DNA of 37,509 nt. Origin: Rhizophagus sp. LPA8_4_AMF (taxonomy: Eukaryota; Glomeromycota; Glomeromycetes; Glomerales; Glomeraceae). Positions 1-12,760 of this stretch are shown here, piece after piece. The position numbers and the translations under genes are program-made. A model generated the notes under the pieces. That model saw only the letters and a program-made list of their open reading frames with translations. It was not told where the DNA came from and did no database searches. The stretch's first letter is position 1; each line of letters starts with the position of its first letter. The DNA is taken from NCBI GenBank assembly GCA_021464525.1, contig JADRCO010000332.1, positions 1-37,509 on the forward strand. The letters run 5' to 3'.

Positions 1-921
1 CATGTTGTACAATCACAAAATCAACGTATAGTGCACATCACTATACACTACATACATAGGTGTCTATACATAACATCTTTTCTATATAATCACACGTAGC
101 ACACTAATAATCACTTGCGACTGTTATACAAATATCAGTCCGTTTGTCACGTGATACTCTACTTTTTTGATTTGCTTAGCCTGTTAGCCATTTTCCCGCT
201 ATAAATAGATTTGATAATGGCCCTAGCATCGCCACAGAAAAATGGTTTATTTTCCGATTACACATGCCGGTTACATGTGATGATTATGATCATTCTCAAA
301 CGTCAGATTATCGATTATCCAAATCAAATATTTTTTTTTTCCTCTCTTCATTATACCTTTTTTTTTATAAACTCATTTAAAAGAGGAGTCACTCAAGTCA
401 TTAATAAAGATATTATAGTGCTAAAAAAATTCGTCAAGAACCTGAGAAAGATTTTAATAAGAATACAATGTATCGAGAATAACTATTTTAGAAAATATTG
501 CATATCACAGAATATTGATCAAAACTATAACTTCTTTAAAATTTTATTTGTAGAATTCTACAATTCTACCGAAAAGTGATTGTCCGAAATCATATGTAAC
601 CAGCATGTGTAATCTCCTACGTGGATTTAATCAATTAAGCACGTCACAACACATGATCTCAAAAAAACTGAATAAATTTTTTTTACATAGCGGAAAATTA
701 AGCCCGGCCTTATTGATCCTGGCTGTGGGTATTTTGAGGCTTTAATTTGACAACCGATAAAGTTAGTATTTAATTTAGTCGATCCCGGTTAGCGTTCCGA
801 GATTCAAGTTTTTATTATACCTTCCACCTTTATCTATCAGAACCCGTAATGGAAGCCCTATTTAGAGAATAACTCATCTATATATATGATGTGAAATTTC
901 TTTTTTTTGGGGGAAAAAAAT
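1..921. other. Intergenic region, left edge
   Basis: No convincing gene is visible here. A TATA-like ATAAATA lies near 201 and an open frame runs from an ATG at 217 to 579, but it crosses long T-runs and shows no recognisable domain. A TCACGTGA palindrome lies at 147-154. The stretch 695-810 is less AT-rich than its surroundings, but no protein or RNA could be assigned to it. The last 100 bases are the presumed promoter and 5' leader of the gene starting at 922. Confidence 0.5.
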
Positions 922-3900
922 ATGTATGTGTATATAAAATGCGATCAAATACAAAATCTTTACATTACATTGTTCGTAATAATTATCTTTTATATATATC
1001 CTTTACATGCATTAGAAGAAGTGAAAACATTTTCTCATGAAGAAAAAGATTTTGGACCAAAAGAAATACCTCGCGTGTTACGTATAAGTACATATGATGA
1101 TGGTACGGCCGTAGCAAGAATAGTTAGAAAAAATGTGGATAAAACTACATCAATTAAACATTGTAATCATGAAATATTTTTTTTAAGATTTATTTATCCA
1201 AATGGAACAGTTATCGAAAAAGATATTAATCTAGAAGGTGTTGAAAATTTTAATTATTGTGCTATTTATAATACTGGTTTTGACGACCTTTTAGAATATG
1301 ATTTAGTAAGGCCGAATCAAATTTTAATCCGTTATTTCAATGCGACAAATTTTAATGATGTTCGCACATATAAAGGATGGGGAATGATAATTGATTTTGA
1401 TGGAAAAGTATATGACAGAACATCTATGGGATTTTGGGGCATTCGTACGGATTATAATAAATTTCAAACAACACTTATGAAATTAGTATTTAACATTAAT
1501 AAAGAGAAAGGATTTATAGTATGTTATCATATTCCTGAAACTAAAACTGTTGAATGGCAACAATATAAAATTGAACTTGATGGAAGATTTATTAAGTTAA
1601 CTAATGGAGTAATTGAATTAGTCGCTGGTATAAGTGATGAAACTTATACGTTGATTCCAACAGTTGATGAAGGTTACTCTTTTGTATATAAAGTGATATC
1701 ATTAGATGATTTGTCAAGAGGTCAATTATACGCTACATTTATAAGTTATGATCAAAAAGGTTCAGCTAATTTTATATTGTATCAATCAAATTTAGCAGAT
1801 ATAGAACCTGTACCAATATCTTGTAATATTGAATATGTTGGATTTGGCTATACTTGTTCCGTATCAGGACGTAAAGTGACTCGTATTACTACTTCTAATA
1901 TTATACATAACAAGATTAACTTTTTATCATCTGGATCAATTGTTTCATTTAATGTTACAAACCTTATGCCTCCTGATAATACTGGTTTAACTTCATCTTG
2001 GATATTTGAGAGTTTATTGTTTGGTGGTTATTTAATAACGAAACGGGATGGAGTAATTGATGGAATGTATTTTTGTTTATATCCCGATAACGGCACTATA
2101 ACTTGTCCTCCGGGATTAGAACAACCTGTAAAGACAAATTTAAACTATGCATATACAATATTGCCAAATAATACTCTTTTGATCGCTCAAATGGAATATG
2201 ATAATACTTGGAGATTACATGTAATAGAATTACCTAAACTTACAGATAAAGATAAAGGTTATTTTAACACAAATATAAAATCAACATACCCTCAACTTCG
2301 TTCCTCAATAAATTCGGATATTACAAACATTTCAATTGATTTTTATAAACCAGTAACATTGTCATCGGATGTAGATGGTAAAATATCAATATATCAAATA
2401 ATAGAAGAACAAAAGACTATTTTACGACAAATTACTTCTGCAACACAATGTAAATTAGATGACGATGATAAAAGGGTCGTTATAAATATACTTGATAGTA
2501 CTTTTAGTAAATCAGGAGGAAATTATTTTGTCAAAATTGATAATAATTTTGTTAAAGATAGAAATTGGAGGGAACCTTTGTTAGGTGTAAAAGAAAATGT
2601 TTGGAGGTTTACAATTGAAGATAAAAAAATACCATATACATTTACTAGTTCAACGTCTGGTATACTTCGATTAACTGCAGAAGGAACAGAATATTTTGAA
2701 AATTTATCAAATGATAAACAAGATGAGTTTTTTGGTAAGTTATTGGATGAATTAGCTGATGCAGTTCAAATATCACGAAATCGTCTTAGTAAATATAGTA
2801 AAAATCAAATTGATCCCGAATCGAATAAATTGAAACAAAAGAGGCTTTTGATTTCTATTAAAATTGAAGAAACTGAGAATAAATATGAAAAAGATGTTGA
2901 TTCTGTAATAAAGGATATCCATTATATGATGTCAAAAAATAATCAAACTCTTATTGGAAATAGTCAACTTACTAAATTAGACTCTAATTATGGTTTTAAT
3001 CCTGCTCGTAAGTATAATCAATTTTTTAGCTTGTAATTTCATAATAATACTAAAAAATTTTTTTCGTATTATAAAATTAGCGGATTATTGGCAAGAATAT
3101 AAATTCAAATTATTAGGTTTACTTTTAGCCTTGATAGCATTAATCATCCTTTTCATTCTTGCTAGTATAAAAGAAAAAAAGGTATTGATAATTTAAATTT
3201 TTGAATATAATTTTTAATCTTTTTACATTTTTTACATCTTTAACGTAATTTTTTTTAAAAAAAATATACATGTATGTATATATATATATAGGGTCAAAAT
3301 ATTGCTATTTTTAAATTCGCCTTATTGATTTTTGATTTTGTTGCGGATATTCTTTTTTTAACAAATAATGCTGATGATGTACATAGTTTATATATTCCAA
3401 GGTATGATACATTATTATAAAGACTTGAATGAACTAATTTCTTATTTTTATTAATAAAGACTTTTTTATAGTATAATATTCTTTATAATTCCCATAGGAT
3501 TCAATACAGTATTAGCATTTTTAATAATAACAAAAGAAAATAAGAAATCAGAATTTTCTCATTGGTTTATAGAAAATAGTAAATTTGCAAGCATATTTAC
3601 AATATTGGCAGGAGTTGATGTTGAAATATTAAGTATTTTGGAGTCAAATTTAGCTGGGTTTAAAATTTTTCAAGCTCCACTTTCTGATTCTGCTAGAAAA
3701 AAAATATTTTGGGGTGCCTTTTCAAACCTTTTTATTGAAGATATTCCTCAATTAATTATTCAGGTATTATAAATTTAAAGATTTATGATTTTTTTTTTTT
3801 TTATATAATTTCATGCTAATTCACTTTATATTTCCAAGATTTTATATAGGGTTTATGTTATAACATATGATATTATTCCAATTTTAAGTTTAACATCATC

Positions 3901-4027
3901 ATCAATAAATCTTATAATTAATATCGTAGGACGTTTATATCAAGCTATAATATATGCTCGGAAGAGAAAATTACAACCTCTACCTATTATTGAACGTGAT
4001 GATGAGTTGGTAAAAGATGTAAAATAA
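922..4027 (+). CDS. Secreted/surface protein with long ectodomain and C-terminal multi-pass membrane region (5 exons)
   Basis: The exons I place are 922-3007, 3081-3181, 3292-3401, 3472-3763 and 3839-4027. All have GT..AG introns with consistent phase, giving 925 aa. I take the ATG at 922; the frame is open slightly upstream but without an ATG. Residues 1-30 form a hydrophobic signal peptide ending PLHA. The ectodomain to about residue 695 has many N-x-S/T sites (PNGT, FNAT, FNVT, DNGT, NNTL) and beta-rich character. It could be a propeller, but that is inference. A charged helical stretch lies at about 600-665. Exons 2-5 supply about six hydrophobic segments, the first GLLLALIALIILFIL. The fifth contains EDIPQLIIQ, followed by a cytosolic basic tail. 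The E-x-x-PQL-x-x-Q motif is reminiscent of XK-related membrane proteins, but this is only a weak resemblance. No definite family is recognised. It is the only gene here predicted to expose a large domain to the outside. Confidence 0.8.
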
Positions 4028-4120
4028 AATGTTACGTTAATACTTTTAGAATCTTAACGTATTGAATAGAGAAAATAATAATTTCTGAAAATTTTAATTT
4101 TTACCAGTATTAGTATACCT

Positions 4121-4153
4121 ATTAGTAGTTACTATTAGTAGTTACTATTAGTA
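4121..4153. repeat. 13-bp tandem repeat
   Basis: Two perfect copies of ATTAGTAGTTACT plus a partial third copy stand in tandem downstream of the surface-protein gene. A TCACGTGA palindrome follows 14 bases later. This is a minor microsatellite-like feature with no evident function. Confidence 0.75.
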
Positions 4154-4536
4154 TCCTCCCTTATTAGTCACGTGAGGTATGCAATCGGTGTATAATTAAA
4201 ATTCTTAAATCAACTTTATTGAATATTGAACAAATACTTTAAATTAAATCAGATATTTTCTTTGTCAATTTCTTGTCCTATTTTTCGATTGGCCCTTTAA
4301 AATTGTATGGTTTATAATGATCCGGGTTACTATAATAATTTTTTGCATTATAAGAAATAAAAATTCGCTAGTTATCCTATTAATTGACTTCCAGCAAAGT
4401 TTTTTAATTAACATCGATATTTATTATTGATTACGATTTCTTTTCGTAATAAACTTGTTAAAACTTTGCAATACCGAATATTCTAAATCATTGATGACGG
4501 AATAATTTTAAATTAACAGACTGAATTTTTTTTTTG

Positions 4537-4753
4537 TTACAGCTGACTTCAAAAAAGGTCGGGACACTTAGCAAATTTTAAAAAACTCGAAAATATTCGG
4601 TAAAGCTCAAAATAAGATAAAATTATACTACCATTCTCGGAACTGTATTCCAAAATTAGCGTATAATTTTTATTTTATATCAAGCTTTACAGAATATTTC
4701 CGAGTTCTTTAAAATTTTGCTAAGTGTCCCGACCTTTTTGAAATTAGCTGTAA
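4537..4753. mobile_element. MITE with ~90-bp terminal inverted repeats (Tc1/mariner-like)
   Basis: The left arm from 4537 and the reverse complement of the right arm ending at 4753 match over about 90 bases with few differences. They share GGTCGGGACACTTAGCAAA and, further in, a block around TCGAAAATATTCGGTAAAGC. The ends read TTACAGCT..AGCTGTAA, so TA dinucleotides flank CAGCTG termini, as expected for TA-targeting elements. Only about 35 bases separate the arms and there is no coding capacity. It is therefore a non-autonomous foldback/MITE relic. The superfamily assignment rests only on the TA flanks. Confidence 0.8.
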
Positions 4754-5113
4754 AGAATAATTAACAATGATCAAAATTTTCACTTAATAATTTAATATTT
4801 AATTAAAGAAAATAAAATTTTCTTCGTTTCTATTTTACATTTACGTGACTAAAAAACAATTTTTGATACAATAGATAAATTTATTAACTTAATTTATCGA
4901 TTTTTGAAAGAAATATGTGTGCCTGGATTAACTTATTGATTTTTTTCCTAATGAACAAAAAACTTAAATAAAATAAAAACGAAAATAATCTCATTAAAGA
5001 AAAACAGAGTAATAAAACAAACCATAAATTATAAAAAGATAAATACAGTATTATGATGTTTGGTTAAACTAGTCACATTTCGTTCCAAGGTTAAGCTCTA
5101 AAATTGATATCTC
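4754..5113. other. AT-rich intergenic spacer
   Basis: No gene is seen. This spacer lies between the MITE and the 3' end of the minus-strand helicase gene, so it should contain that gene's 3' UTR and polyadenylation region. Several TTTATT/ATTAAA-like stretches are present on the minus strand, but none can be singled out. Confidence 0.5.
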
Positions 5114-8100
5114 TCAAAGGACTATCCAATCATCTTCACGTTCCAGTGACTTACTAGAGCCAGATGAGCGTGCCACTTGATGTGAAGTATTGTTGTTGTA
5201 AGAAGGATTAACTTCAGCCTTGTATTTTCCTACCCATTTCTGGATCTGATTGATGATATCTTTTGCTTGCTGCAATTCATTTTTCAACCATTCAATATCT
5301 ATTTCTTTATGTTTTGTTGAGTTCTCAGTTATTGATAATGATCTCAACGCCTGTACAACTTTCCCATAATGATAATTCCTAAATTTAAAAATTTCATTGA
5401 ACTTAGATAAGGAAAAAGTCATTATAAAGTTCTAAATGTTAACAAACCTTAGCTCATCTTCTAATTTCAAACGGTGATTACTTTTGTTTGTATCTTGAGA
5501 GCAATTAATAATAAATGTTTTTATACGCTTATATAAGCTAATCAGCTCTACAACTACATCTACTGTTTGGCCTCTCAATAAAATATTATACTTGGACACT
5601 GATTCTTTATTTATTTCTTTTGCAATAACTCTACTGAAAACCATCACATCATTGTAAATCTTATTCCGTACTGGGTCATAATTAGGTTGACGTGATTTAA
5701 TTCGTTTATAAACTCGCCGAATCCAGACTTGGATTTTTTTGGCAGCTTTAACCAATCTAATTCTGCGAAACCAGTCTTGTATTTTTATAATTACTTTTTG
5801 AGATTTAAGATCACTAATTTTGTTATACCAAACTTGAAGGTTATTCACAGTTGTAACTTTTTCCTGGTTATTTACTGATGATTTAATTTTCTGGAGAGCA
5901 GAATGGAATTCTTTAATAGATTTATATCTAAGTTTCTTAATACCATTTTCTTCTAAGTTAGAAAATTTTGACAATACTTTTGTACGTTCCACATAATGAT
6001 GAACGATAACTAGAGAATCACAATCTGTTTCCTTAAGATCATTATACAGAAGATTTGTAAGTTGTTCCATAGTTTTCTTTTCTAGATATTTTTTAATTTT
6101 TGTAGAAATAACTCTATGATTCAAGTATTTGAAGAAAATGATGACTTTTGTTGCAAAATTTGGCTCATTTAGACCAATGAGGATCAAAAGACGTACTAAT
6201 CGAAGAATAATTGTTAAATAAATCTGTTCTTCACAAATTAGTAGATTAAGAAGTTGTTGGACTTGATCAAACGAATTTTTGATCACATCAAGATAATTCT
6301 CTTTTTCATAATTACGTTGATTATTTGAAATAAGCGGTTCTGCAGTGAATGCCTCAAAATAATTAATCAGATATGCTCTAGGAATACAAAAATTACAATA
6401 ACCAGGTTTAATTGTAAAAACTAGAGATGTAGTAAATTCTATAAGAGAAACAAAATCATTAAAAGCATCGGATGTAACAAGATTAATCAGCTGAGCGTTA
6501 TTAATAGCATATTGGATAAATACTTTTATATTTGAAATAGCACTGATCACATTATTGGAATAAAGATGGAAAAAGAATGATGAAAGTCGATTTCCAACTG
6601 GTATCGCTTTGTTATACCCCTTGTAATACTCAAACCCAATAGGTAATTCGTTAGAATGTGAAATAATTTTTGTTTTTGTCATCTCCAAATTGAGCTTATT
6701 AATACTATATCTGTCTTGTAGTTGCTGAAAAATAAACATACATTTCAATATAACTTCAAAGTTATTAGAATTAATCAACCATGACTTGCGAATATAATCA
6801 ATAAATATTTTACATATATGTTTGGGCAATTTAGAAAATACCATGTAAGTGATCTCTGGACAACTTATCTGTGGTGATTGATAGCGAATATGAATTTTAA
6901 CTAATCTTTCAGCCCACCACTCTTGTAAGTTACGGATTTTTTTAATTTGTTTGTTACTAAGAAGGCGATGATCTTTCAATACATTTACGTTAAACACTAT
7001 CATTACAGTGTATTGGAGACAGACCAATGTCAAACGTTGATACAGAATTGATGGTGTTGGTTTCACATGATGTCGCCGGCAACCCAAAACTTCACAACAA
7101 CAAATTTGATAACTTATATCTGGAATATCTCTACCCTTCTGGCCGGCACTTTGGACATGCTCAAAAATGTGTGGGATAAGACATTTTAAAATTCTTTGGT
7201 GTACTTCACTCGCATCATAAAAATGCTGATCGTTCATGATTTCTTCTCTGTCCGCTATCTTGCTTTGATTCATTTTATTAACAATATGTAGAAGTGGATT
7301 GTCAAATGGAATTTGCCGCATTTGTGGGTTAATTTCTTTTATACAAAAAATGCCTTCAAAATTCTTTTTGGTTTGATTGTTCTTTCTGTTATTAATAGTC
7401 TTTATAAAAGAAAAGACTAATTCACACATCCATTGCAGATTTTTCAGTCGTTCACGATGATGTTTGTCCTGAATATCAGATAATTGTGTAAGGATCTGCA
7501 GCCATATGTTTACCGCATGAAATTCGGTAACAAGCTCTTTACGAAGCCTGAAAAATCGTACGCACTCGTAAACCTTATTGAAATCCTTAACTAAGTAAGC
7601 TGAAAATAGATTAAACTCTTCTTTTAAATTATTCCATTTCTCAGATTTACTTATCAATCGTGATTCAAATTCCATGATAAACTCTTCCGCCTTGGAAAAA
7701 TATTTTTGAAGAGTACTAGGTCTCGTAATATATGTTATTGTTTCTTTCAGTATATCAATTCTGCATATATATAAGATTAATTCTAATGTTTCGCTAATAT
7801 CATCTTTATTATTGTCATCAATTAATCTTTTATACATATCAACAGCCTCATCATATTTACCATATGAAATGGCACTAGAATGATAATGGTCTTTAATTTG
7901 ACGAGCAACATGACGAAATGTCTTGTTGTTAATTTCTTTTTTGTATCTATTTACAATATTAATGTTAGATTGTATTATTATTTATAAATTCATTCAATAG
8001 TGAATAAAATTGGGCTTACTTCAGTATAAAATTAGCTGCAATTTCATAAAGGCGACCATCTTTAAAGGCAAGAGCGGCATCATCATACTTTTTTGCCTTT

Positions 8101-11100
8101 TCAAAACATTCACCCGCTTCGTTCCACATGTTGGCCTTAACATAATTGCGCGCAGCAAATTCGAACATACCATGTTCGGCATAAACATCTCCAGCTTCTT
8201 TATACATACTAACGTCCTAAAATTTTTTGCAAATTTAAATATTATCATCTTAAAGTCAATAAAAATGTTATTATAAACAAATATATTACCCGATAGCATA
8301 ACGCCGCCTGAGTTGGACGAGAACACTCATTAAAGGCCATAGCAGCACTAATAAATTTATTTTTTATATCATCATCATTTGAATCATTTATAGAATCCTT
8401 AGCAATCTCTCGAAGATAATACGCATTGGCTAGTTTACGGCCCTCTTCATTTCCACTCTTTTCAAAGCAAAAAATAGCCTAAAAGTAATAATTCAATTTT
8501 ATTTATTAGTTAGTTAACTACAGTACTCAATATCTCAAAATTTTATTTTACCTGTTCATATTGTCGATTTTCGAAAAATTCTATTCCTTGTTTATTCCAT
8601 TCACGCGAATCACTCTTCTTAGCCAAAGTAGAAAGAATAATTTCATCCATACTTTGACCTTCTTTGACTAGCCTGCCCCAATACTTTCGAATTGGCATAC
8701 TATACTCAGTGTTTTCGTCACATATCCAGAGATGCTGCTTAGCTCTGGTTACTGCGACATATAGATGTTTGAGTTCTGAAGAAAGAATGTAATGTTTTTC
8801 GTGCGAGAAGGTCGGAACACCCTCAGAATTGTCCTTACAAATAGAAAGAATTACTCGCCACTAAAATAACAAGCAATAATTAAAAAATGATTTCACACGG
8901 CTTAAGTTAATTAGTATGTGATATAATACCTTTCGAAGCGCAGGCGAATCAGTAAAGAAATTATATAGAAGCACATCGTTAAATTCCATACCCTTTGCAT
9001 CATACACGGTCATCACCATTGCACCTCTACCGATTAATTTCTTCAAACGTAATTTGGCATCATCATCACGTACAATAATCACCTGATAAGCACCAAATTC
9101 GATAAATGAATTTTGATCTTTATCAGTCGAGGAAAAGATTTTAAAATATTCCTTATGAAATCCATCAAAGATAATAGGCAGTGGACCGCCGATTTCAGCA
9201 CGTTCACGTGGCAGTTTATCAATAGAATTAGGGAAAAAGTGATGAATTAGATCAACTACTGAAGCAGCAAGTTGAAGAATTCCATCGTGAGATCGATAAT
9301 TAATATCCAGATGAAATTGTTTCGGTTTTATAACGTTATGATTTTTGGTTGGTACCCGAGTAAGTTCCCATTTATACATCAAGTCTCGTAAATCTGTAAT
9401 TTTTTTTTTTTTAAAAAAAAAAATCTATTAAATTATCAAGAAAATAAAAAAAAAAAAATTTCAAATAAATACCTTGAAATCGGAAAGAAGACCCTTTAGC
9501 AATACATTGAGCTATATCTCCAGCTAAAAAAATGCTACTAGCACGATCAAAAACCTTTAGGATAAGTGCTAAGTCAACAATATGATTGTCTTGACATTCA
9601 TCAATATATACTTCATGAATATGTAGGCTACCCAATGCTTTTTTTTCGGCATAGCGAAGGATTGCTAACGTTCTGCAAAAAGGTTCAAATAATATTAACT
9701 TCAAAAATTTTCTTAAAAACTGAAAAATTATACAATTTAATCTTACCGATCCATCGAATCATATTCTTTATTTCGCGCCTTCATCTTTTCATAGTGTTGA
9801 AATAAATCATAAATCTGATCCCGATTGTAGCAAAATACTGGATACTTTTTGGTACTGACGTCTCTGTAATCCTCTCTTGATAAGAAATCTACTTTAGGAT
9901 TTGTACCCTTAATTTTTTTTTTTTAACAAAAAAAAAGAGAAATTATTTATTTAGATAAGGGATAATAAAATATATATAAATATTATTGATTTCGTACCTT
10001 AATAATAGAAAATTCAGAGTAAACCAACTCGCATTCAAATTTTTTCTTACAATAATCACTAAGAGAAGGCCAATACCTTTTCCGAAAGGCATTGTAATTT
10101 ATAAAATACTTGTCTTCTATATTGATGAAAGAGGATTTTCGGTTATTTTTTTTAATATATGAATCATTATTATCCGTATTCAACTTTTTTTTTATGGTCA
10201 GGTCCTGATTATTAATGCCATAAGTTCCCTGAAGCATTTTAACAAACTTATCGAAAGTAATAAACAAAGGAAATTTGTCATCTGTCAGCTGCAGATGATT
10301 GAATGTATCTGGAATTCTATTTAATTCTTCCTCCTCGTCTTTCTCTTCGCGCATTATTGGAGCGGAAGCACCTTCTTCCTCTTTTTTTTTTCTATATTCA
10401 CGAAATTGCTTCTTAGTCATCTCTTTCCTAGAAAGCATAGCGGAGTCTTGCAATGTGTAAAAATGTTTCTTCACCCGATAACGAAAAGTTGGGCTTACTG
10501 TAATAAAGATTTGTCTTTTATAAAAATTTCTGTTATTGTCATATATAGATGGCGTTTTGTAGAGTTGGCTGTTTAAGTATGAAGCGAGCTGCCTAAACAC
10601 AATGCAAGTAGTCTTGCCAGTCCCTAATATTATTAAAATATTATGGTAAATATTGTAAAAATATACTTAAAGAAGTAGGTGTTATTTCTACTAACCTGAT
10701 CGACCAACAACAATCGCTGACGTAGGACAGTTAATAATTTCATACTCATTCTTGGATACCTGGAAAGTAAAATTAAGACCACCCAAGACGAGTGACTTAT
10801 ACAAATTCTACAAGAATATCATCTATTAAAATACATTCTAATTAAATATTTATATATCTTCCGTATATACTTTACCGTTGATAATGGAACAAACTTATTT
10901 GTAACAATCATCTCATGAATCATTAACAACTCATCATCTGTTCTTAAACTATACATTCTATCTTTAAAAGTTTCTGTATCTACTTCAAGATTCATTGGTA
11001 AAATTATGTTGTCTTTGATGTTTTTTTTTGTACACCAATATCTCTGATTCGGAGTATATACTTGATGAACTATTGAAAGATTTTTCAATATTCTGTTAAT

Positions 11101-12426
11101 TTGTTCCTGATTATCAGTAACAGCCCAAATCTTAACAAGCTGTGTAAGTGAATTGCTACGAATAGTGAATCCATAATCAATCTGCCAAAGAATTTTCAGA
11201 CCATTATTGGGAAGTACTTCCTCATAAACAGGAATAGTACTATGTACATGTACTTTATTACTAGTTCTCACTGCTATTATACATCGCAATCCATGTTTGT
11301 CCCATTCTCCAGATGATATCTGTCCAAATTTCTTCATAATTATCCTAATTATTTCGGGTGTTGATTCCAATTGTTGTAAGTCTTTGATTGTGTCCTCGCT
11401 CAGCAAGATATCCCATGGTCCAAGCTTATCGTCTTCATTGAATTCAAATGGAAGACGAAAGCACTCTGATGGCGCTGACTCATATTCCGTAAAGAATTTA
11501 TTAGGAAAAGTATGATTAAGTGCTTGCTTGTGACAACTTATACATGGAAAGCCTCTTATTAAATCCTAAGTAAAGTTAATTAAATAAGTATTGCAATTTG
11601 TAAAGAATTTGCGTGCTAATTTAATTAAAACAAAATAAATAATTATTACCTGGAATGACTCTATTTTCCGTTGTTCAAGAGCTATCAAAAAGTGAGGTAA
11701 ATCTGATAACTTTTGAGGCATCTTCATCTCCAATAATGCGAGATGCTGTTGATCTCTAATGGATAATGATGGAATGAAGTTGTTTTTACTGTCAGCCATG
11801 TAATTTCTTAGAGTTTCCAATAGCGCAGTGCAAGCCTTGTATCCCTCCGACAATGATAAGTCATTTACATGCTCAGGACATTTTTCCACAAGAGTAGCAA
11901 CTGCGTCCACTGCCTTGTGCTCAATCTGGTTAATCATATTGAAGTCGAATAATATACGCTTAAGACAACGAAAACCATATATTTCCGATATCAAAACCTC
12001 TAGGACATTTACTTCCATGATTGTATTGAAGATGCTTATAATTATTTTAAAGAATGGGTTTGTTTTTTTATTTTCTTTACCACCAACCCACCAGAGAAGC
12101 TCAATGGAATTATGAAGGAGTTCACTAAAGCCAAAACTATCAGATTTTTGCAGGTTTTCCTTGATTACATCGGTAATTAAACGTGAGATGAATTTAGCAA
12201 ACAAGATATTCCATCTTAATTTGATGTTTGGAGCAACCTGTAAATATCTATCACAGAGGTAGGAAGTAAAGGTTTGAAGTTTCGGTAGATAAATATCAAA
12301 AGAAACTGATAGTTTGACAAGAAACTCATCCAAGTCTGAATCTGACGCATAGAGACACTGTTTCAACAATTCATCCCATTTCTGTTCATTATTATTTGTG
12401 TCGTCATCATCCATAAGGTTAATCAT
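5114..12426 (-). CDS. UvrD-like SF1 helicase with TPR region and IQ motifs, TRANK1-like (copy A, intact, 12 exons)
   Basis: The exons in transcription order are 12426-11650, 11565-10876, 10807-10696, 10623-9998, 9907-9747, 9672-9473, 9393-8930, 8860-8552, 8478-8290, 8216-8020, 7946-5448 and 5378-5114. All phases agree, giving 2162 aa without a stop. Visible helicase motifs are Walker A GRSGTGKTT (K about 530; the P-loop is split by an intron), DECQD at 813-817, LAGDIAQ at 838-844, NYRSH near 887, AKGMEF near 988 and YVAVTRAK near 1044. Together these identify a UvrD/Rep-type SF1 ATPase. The part before it (1-489) is helical, with a FPCISCHKQAL segment. After motif VI come TPR-like helical pairs (about 1080-1245, such as YKEAGDVYAEHGMFEFAARNY). 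A roughly 900-residue helical region follows, with two IQ-like motifs (KIQDWFRR, KIQVWIRR; about 1963-1990), suggesting calmodulin or light-chain binding. The order resembles metazoan TRANK1 and its fungal relatives. Nucleic-acid substrate and cellular role are unknown. The neighbour at 23483-30981 is its paralogue. Confidence 0.88.
7040..7140 (-). other. Eroded CCCH-like zinc motif in copy A
   Basis: Within the long eleventh exon the protein reads ICCCEVLGCRRHH. At the same place copy B reads ICYKFTSCEKSGCRRHH, which fits a C-x5-C-x4-C-x3-H finger. Copy A has four codons fewer between the first two cysteines. The ligands might still bind metal, but the normal loop spacing is gone. The zinc assignment is inference from spacing alone. 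Confidence 0.45.
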
Positions 12427-12551
12427 AACCAGTATTGTAAATAAATAAATAACAATTTAATGTAATAAGTTTATTCTTTTAATGTTTAGTATGCTTATAA
12501 TGGTTTAGGAAAAAAAAAAATTTAATTTTATTTATAATAAATGCTTTCGTT

Positions 12552-12760
12552 CTATTTTCTCTAAACCGAGAAAATAGAGTTTCCTGTGAGAAAAGTAATG
12601 TTCAGTACATATTTCACATGTTCTGGATATCAAAAACCTGAAATAGGTTGCATATTATTGCATATTATTTATTTGGAACTGGAAGTTTTACTAAAAAAGA
12701 AAAGATCAGAAATTTTGAGTTTTTCCGGCGCAAGATGCAAATCGTAAGATTCGTATGATA
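12552..12760 (-). promoter_or_regulatory. Conserved upstream blocks of helicase copy A
   Basis: Three short blocks upstream of copy A are also found upstream of copy B in the same order. They are TTTCCTGTGAGAAAA (near 12580), AAATAGGTTGCATATTATT (12641-12659) and GTTTTTCCGG followed by TGCAAATCGTA (12719-12747). The sequences between them have diverged. Their retention suggests either promoter function or simply a younger patch of the duplication. A perfect 10-bp inverted repeat, CTATTTTCTC/GAGAAAATAG, lies at about 12552-12577 in copy A only. Confidence 0.45.

Noticed and set aside
211..579. Open frame of about 120 codons near the left edge
   Set aside because: The first ATG is at 217. The frame runs through long T-runs, has no domain and no clear splice partners, and AT-rich DNA gives such frames by chance.
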